A DNA stretch of 11,428 nucleotides from an uncultured bacterium (GCA_903824735.1 CAIJXO010000113.1:1-11428); one strand, 5' to 3'; numbered from the stretch's first letter, positions 5,054 to 11,428 are shown. Notes: a model not told the origin generated them from the sequence alone. A program made the numbers and translations.

Positions 5054-5620
5054 ATGATTAGCCAAGTAACCGGACAGGTAATACATAAGACAGACAAGTA
5101 TATAATCGTCGAGACAAACGGCATTGGTTATAAGATTTTTGCGACCACCGAACTTTTAAGTGTGGCCAAAATGGATGAAAAGCTAAAAGCTTGGACTTAT
5201 CTTGCGGTCCGCGAAAACGCTTTAGATTTATACGGCTTTTCTAATAAAGAGGAACTCGATTTCTTTGAGTTGCTGAATACAATCTCCGGTGTCGGGCCAA
5301 AAACAGCAATTGGAATACTAAATGTCGCCACCGTCGGCTCCCTGCGCAAAGCCATCTCGACTGGTGAAACAGCGCACCTGACAAAGGTTTCCGGTATTGG
5401 CAAAAAGATGGCGGACAAAATTGTCCTAGAACTAAAAGGTAAGCTCGGTAGTTATGAAGAAGTAGCACTTGGTCTAAAAGAAGAAATTGATGCGCTCGAG
5501 GCTTTGAAATCCCTCGGCTATTCGCATAAAGAATCGCGCGAGGCACTACAAGAGATTGATAAAAGCATTACCACCACGAGTGGCCGAGTAAAAGCCGCCT
5601 TGAAACACTTAGGCAAGTAG
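5054..5620 (+). CDS. ruvA: Holliday junction branch migration protein RuvA
   Basis: Binds four-way DNA junctions as a tetramer and loads the RuvB helicase for branch migration in recombinational repair. The 188 residues show the full family layout: an N-terminal OB-fold domain (1-62, with VTGQVI, GIGYKIF and LYGF), two helix-hairpin-helix motifs ISGVGPKTAIGIL (77-89) and VSGIGKKMADKIV (112-124), a charged linker, and the C-terminal three-helix domain that contacts RuvB (about 145-188, EALKSLGYSHKE). Length is typical. The start is fixed by the -10 six bases upstream and by the normal MI-x-x-x-x-G beginning. It overlaps the converging Mur ligase gene by 12 bp at the 3' end. ruvB and ruvC are not in the window. 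Confidence 0.96.
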   Translation: MISQVTGQVIHKTDKYIIVETNGIGYKIFATTELLSVAKMDEKLKAWTYLAVRENALDLYGFSNKEELDFFELLNTISGVGPKTAIGILNVATVGSLRKAISTGETAHLTKVSGIGKKMADKIVLELKGKLGSYEEVALGLKEEIDALEALKSLGYSHKESREALQEIDKSITTTSGRVKAALKHLGK

Positions 5621-6916
5621 CTTTTTCAACTCTTCTCGCACTACAGTACGATCGTCCCAAGCGATAGTCTTACTACCGATAATCATCGACTGTTCTGCTC
5701 CTTTTCCAGTTATTAAGACAACGTCACCAACTTGTGCTAATGCTAGAGCTTGTTTGATTGATTCGCGTCTATCTTGTTCCGTGAAAAGATTTTTACCACG
5801 CACTTTTCCGTTTTGCTCAGCGACCACGGCAATATCTTCAATAATTTGTTTTGGATCATCATCATAAGGGTCGACATTAGTGACAAAAACATAATCAGCA
5901 AGCTTGCCGGCAATCTCCCCCATCAAAGCACGCTTGGATTTATCACGGCCCCCACCTTCGGCACCGAGCAAGACAATAGTCTTGCCGCCCGGCTTTCGGA
6001 TAATCTCGGCTGTATTAAGGACATTGGTCATACTTTGCTTCTCATGAGCATAATCGACGATGGCGAGAAAATCTTGCCCTTCGTTTATCTGCTCCATACG
6101 TCCAGGAATGATTGATAAGCCAGCTAGGCCGTTTCTGATCGCCTCGTCCGAGATACCAGCCGACTTAGCAATAATCATGGCTGGTAAGGCATTGTAGACG
6201 TTAAAAGAGCCCAAAGTAGCCAGCTTATACTTTTGTCCTGACATCGAAAATTCAACGCCGCTTAGGCTTTCAACAACGCCAGTCGCCTGGAAGTCGGCGG
6301 CTTGTTTTATACCAAAAGAAATATGTTTGTCCGCAGTAAACTGTCTAAAATAATCGACGTGATCACTATCGTTGTTTACAATAATAGTCCTTGGGATTTT
6401 ATTGCCGTTTATGGTTTTACTTTTCTTGGATAAGTTTTTAAAAAGCTGGCCTTTAGTCTCTTTATACTTTTCGAAACTGCCGCCGTGTGAAGGTAAATGT
6501 TCCGGTGTTAAGTTTGTAAAGACGGCCGTGTCAAAATTGATACCGACATTACGATATTGCTTTATTCCCTCAGAAGTCACTTCCACGACACAGTACTGGC
6601 AACCAGCCTTCACCATATCGGCCATCAGCTTTTGAATGACAAAACGACCAGGCATGGTCATATGGTATTTGTTTAATGACTCTTCGTTTCCGATTTTAAT
6701 ATTTGCCGTACTGATTATACCGGTTTTAAAACCACCAGCCGAAAGACAGGCCCAAACAAAATTAATAACTGAGGTTTTACCCTTGGTACCCGTGACTCCG
6801 ATCACTATCATCTTGCGACTTGGAAAACCGTAAATAATTGCACCGACGAGGGCAAGCAAATAATAGTAAAACTTGAAAATAAAAGTCGGGACCAGTTTCT
6901 TTAGAAATTTTTTCAT
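5609..6916 (-). CDS. Mur ligase family protein, MurE-like, with N-terminal hydrophobic segment
   Basis: An ATP-dependent amide ligase, closest by eye to MurE, which adds the third residue to UDP-MurNAc-L-Ala-D-Glu. Of its 435 residues, the central and C-terminal domains are clear: P-loop GVTGTKGKTS (40-49), the probable carbamoylated Lys155 in ETKGQLF, FNVYNALPA (238-246), GRME (272-275), VDYAH (287-291), GGGRDKSKR (321-329) and GKGAEQ (404-409). Two features are odd. The approx. 100-residue N-terminal domain that binds UDP-MurNAc is missing; a basic, hydrophobic segment (1-30) that may sit in the membrane stands in its place. The DNPR motif that recognises meso-diaminopimelate is replaced by NVDPYDDDP (347-355). 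Substrates are therefore uncertain. It follows the FemAB gene after eight bases, so both probably modify the same wall precursor. Confidence 0.85.
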   Translation of the reverse strand: MKKFLKKLVPTFIFKFYYYLLALVGAIIYGFPSRKMIVIGVTGTKGKTSVINFVWACLSAGGFKTGIISTANIKIGNEESLNKYHMTMPGRFVIQKLMADMVKAGCQYCVVEVTSEGIKQYRNVGINFDTAVFTNLTPEHLPSHGGSFEKYKETKGQLFKNLSKKSKTINGNKIPRTIIVNNDSDHVDYFRQFTADKHISFGIKQAADFQATGVVESLSGVEFSMSGQKYKLATLGSFNVYNALPAMIIAKSAGISDEAIRNGLAGLSIIPGRMEQINEGQDFLAIVDYAHEKQSMTNVLNTAEIIRKPGGKTIVLLGAEGGGRDKSKRALMGEIAGKLADYVFVTNVDPYDDDPKQIIEDIAVVAEQNGKVRGKNLFTEQDRRESIKQALALAQVGDVVLITGKGAEQSMIIGSKTIAWDDRTVVREELKKLLA

Positions 6917-6924
6917 AATTTACT

Positions 6925-7938
6925 CTATTTTAGCAATTTTCTGACCGAATACACAAAGTACCAAAACGGCTTCTTTATTAAATCATAATAATCAGAATGC
7001 TCTACTAAGTGTCCGCCAAACTTCACTTTATAATCAGTAATACCGGACCAATCACTGGTTTTACCCATAGAAACGGCCCCAAAATTGTACTCGCAACAGC
7101 CAAGTGTCTTAGATTGAATAATTGCCGCCCACTGAGCGAGATAGGTTGGGACGAGATTACGATGTTCATTACTTGAGCCACCAAAGACATAATTGGCAAT
7201 ATCACCAAAGACGATGACCAGATCAATCGCCAGCATTTCCTCACCGAGATAAGCGATGGATAAGAATGATCGTCCGTCATTATGCCGGTCAAGATTATCA
7301 AAAACGTTTTTGTAATATTCTTCTTCATGTAAAGCAAATTTACCGCGCTCGGCCGTAACTTTCATCAAGCGGTAAAAGTCAGAAAAATATTCTTGAAAAT
7401 TAGCATTGATTATTTTGGTCGTCACCCCTTTCCTTTCAGCCAAGCGGACATGGTAGCGCGTCTTTTGATGCATTTCACTCAAGAGAACCGCTAGGGTCTT
7501 TTCAATATTCAGAAACCACTCTTGTCGAGGTTGAAAATATGATCCGTGCGACAGCCTTGCTGGCACTTTATAGAAATTCTGGGACAAGAATTTTAGGCTT
7601 TCGCTGTCAGAAATACTTGGACTAAAGTCCAGTCGAACATAAACGACCGTTTCATCTAGCAAAAGATTCAGACTCTCTTTAATAAACTTCAATAGGTCGG
7701 GAGAGTATGACTTAGCCACTGGCCCGTAAGGTATATAGTAGTAACTTTTATTTTGCACGAGGGGAAATTTCACCGCTTGAAAATACGCGACCATCTCCTC
7801 ACCTTTCTTAATTACAAAACGTCGGACTGTCCTCTTGTTCTGCCAGCGAGAATAAATATCCCCCTGGGTAAAGGGGGCGTTCAATTCTTTTAAAAATGAC
7901 TCGGCATCAAGAGTCTTTATCTCCTCAAAGGTAAACAT
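6925..7938 (-). CDS. FemAB/FemX-family peptidoglycan bridge aminoacyltransferase
   Basis: Family members transfer amino acids from aminoacyl-tRNA to the peptide side chain of lipid II or its precursors at the inner face of the membrane. The 337 residues show the tandem GNAT layout: a first half with AYFQAVKFPL and YYYIPYGPVAK, then the typical EMHQKTRYHVRLAERKGV stretch (approx. 156-173) that links the halves, then FLSIAYLGEEMLAIDLV and YVFGGSSNEHRNLVPTYLAQW. The C-terminus is amphipathic (KKPFWYFVYSVRKLLK) and may touch the membrane. There is no coiled-coil insert like that of FemA. TAGAAT exactly six bases upstream of the ATG supports the start. It forms a two-gene operon with the downstream MurE-like ligase. 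The amino acid added cannot be deduced from sequence. Confidence 0.9.
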   Translation of the reverse strand: MFTFEEIKTLDAESFLKELNAPFTQGDIYSRWQNKRTVRRFVIKKGEEMVAYFQAVKFPLVQNKSYYYIPYGPVAKSYSPDLLKFIKESLNLLLDETVVYVRLDFSPSISDSESLKFLSQNFYKVPARLSHGSYFQPRQEWFLNIEKTLAVLLSEMHQKTRYHVRLAERKGVTTKIINANFQEYFSDFYRLMKVTAERGKFALHEEEYYKNVFDNLDRHNDGRSFLSIAYLGEEMLAIDLVIVFGDIANYVFGGSSNEHRNLVPTYLAQWAAIIQSKTLGCCEYNFGAVSMGKTSDWSGITDYKVKFGGHLVEHSDYYDLIKKPFWYFVYSVRKLLK

Positions 7939-7944
7939 ATAGTG

Positions 7945-7950
7945 ATTCTA
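7945..7950 (-). promoter_or_regulatory. -10 box of the leaderless femAB-mur operon
   Basis: TAGAAT on the minus strand, six bases before the FemAB ATG. The 57-bp intergenic region also holds the divergent mutM promoter. Confidence 0.5.
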
Positions 7951-7960
7951 CCATTTCTAA

Positions 7961-7989
7961 TTTTACTTTTCTATTTTTTAGACTACACT
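7961..7989 (+). promoter_or_regulatory. mutM promoter
   Basis: TTTTAC (7961-7966), a 17-base spacer and TACACT (7984-7989). The -10 is followed by exactly six bases and the mutM ATG, predicting a leaderless transcript. Confidence 0.5.
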
Positions 7990-7995
7990 TGATAA

Positions 7996-8856
7996 ATGCC
8001 TGAATTACCCGAAGTCGAGACTATCAAAAGAGAGCTAGCCAAAAAATTGGCTGGGCAGACAATCGCCGATGTCGAGATACTTTGGGACAAGACCGTCTCG
8101 CCTACTTTACCCCTTAAGTTCAACAAATTGATCACGGGTCAAGCGATTTCTGGTATTGAACGTCGGGCTAAGATGCTAATTATCAGATTTGCTAACAAAG
8201 TCAGTTTACTAATCCACTTAAAGATGACCGGCCAACTGATTTTCGTCCCAAAAACCGGAAAAATAATCAGCGGTGGCCATCCGACAAACGATGTTCAGAC
8301 ACCCGGCCGTCACACCAGACTAATTTTTAATCTCAAGAGTGGCGATACTCTATACTTTAATGATCTACGCAAGTTTGGTTGGGTCAGAATACTTGATGAA
8401 AAATTAAAGAGGTACCTAGAGACCGAAGTCGGTGTCGAGCCATTAGAAAAAAGTTTCACCCTGAAAGTTTTCTCGGAGATTCTTGAGCGCTATCCGAATC
8501 GCACGATTAAGCAAGTAATGCTCGATCAACATTTGATTGCTGGTATTGGTAATATTTACGCTGACGAGGCTGTCTATCTTACTCACGTCTTACCAATGCG
8601 TAGAATAAAAGATCTGAAAGAAAAAGAAGCGGCAGCCTTACACAAAAATATCATCGCCGTCTTAAAACTCTCTATCCAAAAAAGGGGTACTTCGTCAAAG
8701 AATTACAGAAGAAGCGATGGTACTATGGGTGGTTTTATGGCTTATTTAAACGTTTATGGGCGCAAAGGTGATAAATGTAAAAAGTGTAAAACTCCAATCC
8801 TCAAAATCAAACATGCTGGTCGCGGAACACATTATTGTCCGAAGTGTCAGAGCTAA
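7996..8856 (+). CDS. mutM: Formamidopyrimidine-DNA glycosylase (Fpg)
   Basis: A bifunctional DNA glycosylase/AP lyase that removes 8-oxoguanine and formamidopyrimidines. The 286 residues begin MPELPEVETI, with the Pro that becomes the N-terminal nucleophile and Glu3. Lys59 in RRAKM, HLKMTG (74-79), Asn186 in IAGIGNIYADEAVY and the helix-two-turn-helix region are present. The C-terminal zinc finger has four cysteines (261, 264, 281, 284) around RGTHY with Arg276. It is slightly longer than the usual 270, with extra residues near 84-103 (KTGKIISGGHPTNDV). The start is fixed by the processing-dependent N-terminus and by the leaderless spacing. It is divergent from femAB and convergent with the RNA methylase gene. 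Confidence 0.97.
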   Translation: MPELPEVETIKRELAKKLAGQTIADVEILWDKTVSPTLPLKFNKLITGQAISGIERRAKMLIIRFANKVSLLIHLKMTGQLIFVPKTGKIISGGHPTNDVQTPGRHTRLIFNLKSGDTLYFNDLRKFGWVRILDEKLKRYLETEVGVEPLEKSFTLKVFSEILERYPNRTIKQVMLDQHLIAGIGNIYADEAVYLTHVLPMRRIKDLKEKEAAALHKNIIAVLKLSIQKRGTSSKNYRRSDGTMGGFMAYLNVYGRKGDKCKKCKTPILKIKHAGRGTHYCPKCQS

Positions 8857-8857
8857 A

Positions 8858-8947
8858 CACCTTAAGATTATTCAAATTATGAGTCGCGTAGGACCCACCC
8901 GTACTCGGGAAGGGTAAAGCGCGAATAATTTGGATAATTTTAAGGTG
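8858..8947. repeat. Long nested palindrome filling the convergent mutM/methylase gap
   Basis: Positions 8858-8880 pair with 8925-8947 over 23 bp with no mismatch, counting two G-T wobbles. Inside, TCGCG/CGCGA (8884-8888 with 8920-8924), ACCC/GGGT (8893-8896 with 8912-8915) and CCCG-TACT-CGGG (8898-8909) extend the stem. The hairpin begins one base after the mutM stop and ends one base before the methylase stop. It lacks a clean U-tract on either strand, so it is not a textbook intrinsic terminator, although transcript-end protection or termination is possible. It could also be one copy of a dispersed palindromic element or a structured RNA. Confidence 0.75.
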
Positions 8948-9433
8948 CTAGATGTTCAACATCCTAAACATCGCCACACCAAAAGCAACGGAAACATTTA
9001 GTGACTCCTTGCTACCAAGCATCGGTATCTCCGCCACTTTGTCTGCCAGCTTCAAAAGCGATTTAGAAATCCCCTCGACTTCGCTCCCCATTACAAACAC
9101 CACTTTATCTTTTCTATTGAATTTTATTTTTTTATAGTCGACTGACTTTTCTGACTGTTCAATCATGACAATCTTGTAGCCTTCTTTTTTTAATTGCTTT
9201 ATCACCCATAAAACTTTCGGAAAATATTCCCAATCGACATTCCGCTCCGCGCCAAGAGCTACTTTCGCAATATCTTCACGGTCTCGGCCAAAGCGGTCTT
9301 TCGGTGTCGGCGTCGTGCCGCACAAAATTATCTTGCTAATGTTTAAAGCATCTGAAGTACGAAAAATCGAACCCACATTAAAAGTGCTGCGAATACTGTC
9401 GAGTACCACTATGGTTTCTGGTGTTTTTTTCAC
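8948..9433 (-). CDS. SpoU/TrmH-family RNA 2'-O-ribose methyltransferase
   Basis: Transfers methyl from S-adenosylmethionine to a ribose 2'-hydroxyl in tRNA or rRNA. The 161 residues contain the three SPOUT motifs: STFNVGSIFRTSDAL (16-30, with Asn19 and the catalytic-type Arg25), VVFVMGSEVEGIS (111-123) and EIPMLGSKESLNVSVAFG (135-152), which forms the trefoil knot that binds AdoMet. It is the single-domain form without an N-terminal substrate-binding domain, close in size to TrmL. The RNA target cannot be named from sequence. The start is a GTG, supported by TAGAAT exactly six bases upstream; a nearby out-of-frame ATG gives no product. Confidence 0.92.
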   Translation of the reverse strand: MKKTPETIVVLDSIRSTFNVGSIFRTSDALNISKIILCGTTPTPKDRFGRDREDIAKVALGAERNVDWEYFPKVLWVIKQLKKEGYKIVMIEQSEKSVDYKKIKFNRKDKVVFVMGSEVEGISKSLLKLADKVAEIPMLGSKESLNVSVAFGVAMFRMLNI

Positions 9434-9439
9434 GGAGAC

Positions 9440-9498
9440 ATTCTATGCCTTTACCAGAGATAAGCAAGCCCTGCTTATCCCCACTTTTGTGCTATAAT
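9440..9498. promoter_or_regulatory. Divergent leaderless promoters with central dyad
   Basis: The minus-strand -10 TAGAAT (9440-9445) serves the methylase; the plus-strand extended -10 TGC-TATAAT (hexamer 9493-9498) serves doxX. Each lies six bases from its start codon. Between them the inverted repeat GATAAGCA/TGCTTATC (9459-9466 and 9472-9479, 5-base spacer) covers the places where both -35 regions should lie and supplies TTGCTT and CTGCTT as candidate -35 hexamers. It could also bind a repressor acting on both genes. Confidence 0.5.
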
Positions 9499-9504
9499 AT
9501 TTCT

Positions 9505-9921
9505 ATGACACATACATTCAATGTTTTCCCAGACTTGCTCTCTTTCGCCCTTATTGCGCCTTTTATCTTAAGAATAGTTGTCGGTTTAATTTTCGTTAAT
9601 CTCAGCTCTCTAAAGCTTAATAAAGAACGAGCGGGTTGGATTAACTCTTTTAATCTTCTAAAAATCAAACCGGCCGGCTTCTTTACTGGACTACTTGGCA
9701 TAATTGAAAGTGTCGGTGGTTTTCTCTTGATCATCGGTGCTTATACTCAAGTCACGGCACTTGTCCTCGGCGTTATCTCGCTTTGTGAAATGCTAATCGA
9801 GTACAAAGAAGACTCAATTCTAAAAAGAGACTTCGTTTTCTATTTCCTACTCACAGCCATCTGCGCTTCCCTTCTCCTCACCGGCGCCGGTCTCTTTGCG
9901 ATAGATATACCAGTTTTATAA
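9505..9921 (+). CDS. DoxX-family membrane protein
   Basis: A 138-residue integral membrane protein with four hydrophobic segments at about 12-32, 57-79, 82-98 and 109-133, the usual DoxX layout. The first helix has LRIVVGLIFVNLSSLKL, in the place of the family's R-x-x-x-G-x-x-F-x-x-x-G-x-x-K pattern. A helix with GIIESVGGFLLIIGAYT (65-81) follows, then an acidic E95 and E99 near the end of helix 3. DoxX proteins are often linked to redox balance, but no reaction is established for this kind. The frame is open upstream to 9421, but TATAAT six bases before 9505 and the position of the first helix favour this start. The next gene follows after seven bases. Confidence 0.8.
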   Translation: MTHTFNVFPDLLSFALIAPFILRIVVGLIFVNLSSLKLNKERAGWINSFNLLKIKPAGFFTGLLGIIESVGGFLLIIGAYTQVTALVLGVISLCEMLIEYKEDSILKRDFVFYFLLTAICASLLLTGAGLFAIDIPVL

Positions 9922-9922
9922 A
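9917..9922 (+). promoter_or_regulatory. Possible internal -10 for the 9929 gene
   Basis: TATAAA overlaps the doxX stop codon and is followed by exactly six bases and the next ATG. It may allow separate leaderless transcription of the downstream gene in addition to read-through from doxX. Confidence 0.35.
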
Positions 9923-9928
9923 AATAAT

Positions 9929-10354
9929 ATGGACCCAGAAAAATTACCCCAGGACAGCAAATTCAAAAAAGTATTCTGCGAAGTAATCGAAGAAGGTTTA
10001 AATTATATGGTGAAGCACAGCGGTTTACCCGAAACTTACGCTGTTAAAGTGTTGAATCACGCCAGATCCCTAGAAAAACCACTTGATAGCGATCTAGATG
10101 CCAGAGTATCCGCACATGAGTTTCTGGACATGATTGACGCCACTGTTGACTTCCTCAAAGTACCAAACGAGCTTGAAATTAAATTTGCGGCAATATCGGG
10201 AAATATTGCTCTATTAGTCGAAGGACTAAAAAAGATGGACCTTGGTATGCCGACAGAAACCGCTGCGGCAATTGGAAAACTACAAAGCGCTCAGACTGAT
10301 ATCACTGCCATAGTAGAAAAAATTCACGGCGCCAAAACTGATTTAACTAAATAG
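9929..10354 (+). CDS. Hypothetical soluble helical protein
   Basis: A 141-residue protein that I do not recognise. It has no signal peptide or membrane segment. It appears almost entirely alpha-helical, with many acidic residues: a helix around KFKKVFCEVIEEGLNYMVKHSG, a segment YAVKVLNHARSLEKPLDSDLDARVSAHEFLDMIDATVDFL, and an Ala/Leu/Lys-rich C-terminal half (EIKFAAISGNIALLVEGLKKM, then AIGKLQSAQTDITAIVEKIHGAKTDLTK) that could form a short coiled coil. It lies seven bases after doxX and is probably co-transcribed with it. There is no Shine-Dalgarno sequence. Codon use looks like the neighbours, so transfer is not indicated. Confidence 0.75.
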   Translation: MDPEKLPQDSKFKKVFCEVIEEGLNYMVKHSGLPETYAVKVLNHARSLEKPLDSDLDARVSAHEFLDMIDATVDFLKVPNELEIKFAAISGNIALLVEGLKKMDLGMPTETAAAIGKLQSAQTDITAIVEKIHGAKTDLTK

Positions 10355-10375
10355 CCCGCTGGTTTCTGATACCCG

Positions 10376-10405
10376 TTGGACATTTAGCCTTTTTCTTGTT
10401 ATATT
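10376..10405 (+). promoter_or_regulatory. tRNA-Lys promoter
   Basis: TTGGAC (10376-10381), an 18-base spacer and an extended -10 TGT-TATATT (hexamer 10400-10405). Transcription would start near 10412, about five bases before the mature tRNA 5' end. Confidence 0.6.
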
Positions 10406-10416
10406 CTTTGGCATAT

Positions 10417-10489
10417 CCGCCCATAGCTCAGCTGGTAGAGCAGCTCCCTTTTAAGGAGAAGGTCGTTGGTTCGACTCCAACTGGGCGGA
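10417..10489 (+). tRNA. tRNA-Lys (anticodon UUU)
   Basis: The acceptor CCGCCCA pairs fully with TGGGCGG. The D-arm is GCTC/GAGC with GCTGGTA in the loop. The anticodon arm GCTCC-CTTTTAA-GGAGA puts TTT at 34-36; the outermost pair G27-A43 is mismatched. The T-arm is GTTGG-TTCGACT-CCAAC. The discriminator is A, followed by CCC, so CCA is not encoded in full. It reads AAA and AAG. It has its own promoter directly upstream. Confidence 0.96.
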
Positions 10490-10493
10490 CCCG

Positions 10494-10600
10494 AATTTAG
10501 TTTCTAGAACTGTTGAGAAACAAGGATGGTTTGATAAGCCAATTCGTGTTTTTGATTTGAAGCCAATTGGAATAGAACTTTTCTACAAGTTAACTAAATG
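10494..10600 (+). other. Short protein-like open stretch after tRNA-Lys, possible gene remnant
   Basis: Just 3' of tRNA-Lys, the frame starting at 10494 stays open to a TAG at 10665 and reads like ordinary protein in its first 35 codons (for example WFDKPIRVFDLKPIGIELF). It has no start codon, promoter or recognised family and runs into the start region of the next gene. It may be the tail of a gene cut off when sequence next to the tRNA was gained or lost, or it may be chance. Confidence 0.2.
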
Positions 10601-10630
10601 CTACACTTACAATATTCTAACATTATGTAA

Positions 10631-11428
10631 ATGCAACCAAGATTACAAAGATACAAAAACTTTATAGACACTCAATTTATCGATAGTCTTTCTTGGAACA
10701 AAGACTACTCTTTGGATAGTTTAAAGACCGAATTGAGGAATAGAATCACCTCTGGGGTGTTCAATAGGATTGTGTTTACAGGTATGGGCTGTTCGGCGAT
10801 TGTTTCAGATGTTATCAAGGGTTTTTTCGTTGACCAACATATTCCAGTCTATATTGATGTTATTAATGACTACGGAGCAGCCGTACTTTTCGATAAAGAG
10901 ACTCTAAAAGATGAAAAAACCTTGCTGATTATTAGCTCATATAGCGGTTATTCACAAGAGCCAATAAAGTTCTACCAAGAAACAAAAACACTTACCTCAA
11001 ACATTATCTTTTTGACTTCTGGTGGAGAACTGGCGGAAATAGGAAAGAAAGATGGTGTATCAATCATCTATTGGAAGCTTAGACAACCAGACAGAGAATA
11101 TCCTCTATTCCACGTTCCTCAGTACTTCAGTAGTTTACTTGATATCTTTTGTGAATTAAAAATACTTAAATCTAATTTCCAGACTGAGCTTGGAGAGACA
11201 GCCAGAATGCTAAGACAAGAGTTTACTGAAGATAAGATAAAGGTGACAAAACTACAGGCTAAACAACTCAGAAAAAAAGAAATCATTCTTTTGGCTAACC
11301 CAAAGTGGTACATCTCCATATTGAAGCTGGTAGATATGCACCTTAACGAAATGGCTATGGCACAAGCTCACCGAAACTTATTCCACGAATTTACCCACAG
11401 CGAGGTGGCTGTCCTTACTGCCCCAAAA
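10631..11428 (+). CDS. SIS-domain sugar isomerase, phosphoglucose/phosphomannose isomerase-like (3' end cut by window)
   Basis: The first 266 codons of a gene that leaves the window without a stop. After a helical N-terminus come the SIS phosphosugar-binding motifs: RIVFTGMGCSAIVSDVI (46-62), matching the GMGGSAI loop of bifunctional phosphoglucose/phosphomannose isomerases, and LLIISSYSGYSQEP (98-111), matching their SYSGNTEE loop. A second SIS half begins near 215, with KEIILLANPKW, and EFTHSE (253-258) occupies the place of the family's NHNE-like catalytic stretch. Such enzymes interconvert fructose-6-phosphate with glucose- or mannose-6-phosphate and could feed Zwf. Several signature residues differ (Gly to Cys at 54, Asn-Thr to Tyr-Ser at 106-107), so another phosphosugar substrate is possible. 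The start is the first ATG after TGCTACACT (10599-10607), which would give a leader of about 17 bases. Confidence 0.8.
   Translation, partial: MQPRLQRYKNFIDTQFIDSLSWNKDYSLDSLKTELRNRITSGVFNRIVFTGMGCSAIVSDVIKGFFVDQHIPVYIDVINDYGAAVLFDKETLKDEKTLLIISSYSGYSQEPIKFYQETKTLTSNIIFLTSGGELAEIGKKDGVSIIYWKLRQPDREYPLFHVPQYFSSLLDIFCELKILKSNFQTELGETARMLRQEFTEDKIKVTKLQAKQLRKKEIILLANPKWYISILKLVDMHLNEMAMAQAHRNLFHEFTHSEVAVLTAPK

Noticed and set aside
9421..9504. Longer start for the DoxX-family protein
   Set aside because: The extension runs through the methylase start and both promoters and reads as a non-protein-like polar stretch. TATAAT plus six bases points to 9505.

Overview
The window reads as chromosomal DNA of a Candidate Phyla Radiation (Patescibacteria) bacterium, probably of the Parcubacteria group. 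This is inferred from gene content remembered for that group: compact spacing, a two-TM protein beginning with a Trp/Pro/Glu/Tyr-rich N-terminus and ending MEYLGF, a short Mur ligase with a hydrophobic N-terminus, a FemAB-type ligase, and almost no Shine-Dalgarno sequences. There are no rRNA genes, insertion sequences, prophage genes or CRISPR arrays.

Layout. Positions 1-243 hold two hairpins and a leftward tRNA-Ser(UGA). 244-2537 is a leftward operon zwf-gnd, the two dehydrogenases of the oxidative pentose phosphate pathway. 2591-3835 runs rightward: a two-TM protein with a probable PH-like domain, then a tight pair made of a small Cas2/VapD-fold-like protein and another two-TM protein. 3854-4271 is leftward: tRNA-Arg with the uncommon anticodon GCG, and rpsT (S20). 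4358-4482 holds an apparently unannotated small structured RNA gene on the + strand, with its own promoter, a three-way-junction fold and a UUCG-capped terminator. It converges on a leftward gene (4493-4954) for a possible RNase/toxin-like protein. 5054-5620 is ruvA. It converges, with a 12-bp overlap, on a leftward pair of cell-wall genes: femAB-like, then a Mur ligase that lacks the normal N-terminal domain. 7996-8856 is mutM. The 91 bp between mutM and the converging SpoU-family RNA methylase gene are filled by one long nested palindrome. From 9505 rightward come a DoxX-family membrane protein, an unrecognised 141-residue protein, tRNA-Lys(UUU), and the first 266 codons of a SIS-domain sugar isomerase that runs off the end.

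Shared control logic. Many genes have a -10-like hexamer followed by exactly six bases and then the start codon (2591, 5054, 7938-, 7996, 9433- with GTG, 9505, 9929, possibly 3407). Transcription would therefore begin on or next to the start codon, so leaderless or nearly leaderless mRNAs appear to be the default here. This spacing also settles several start-codon choices.

Functional links. Zwf and Gnd make NAD(P)H and ribulose-5-phosphate from glucose-6-phosphate, which the SIS isomerase could supply. FemAB and the Mur-like ligase point to peptidoglycan stem or cross-bridge chemistry. RuvA and MutM serve DNA repair. The strongest candidates for something new are the small RNA at 4391-4482, the palindrome at 8858-8947 and the Cas2-like/two-TM gene pair.
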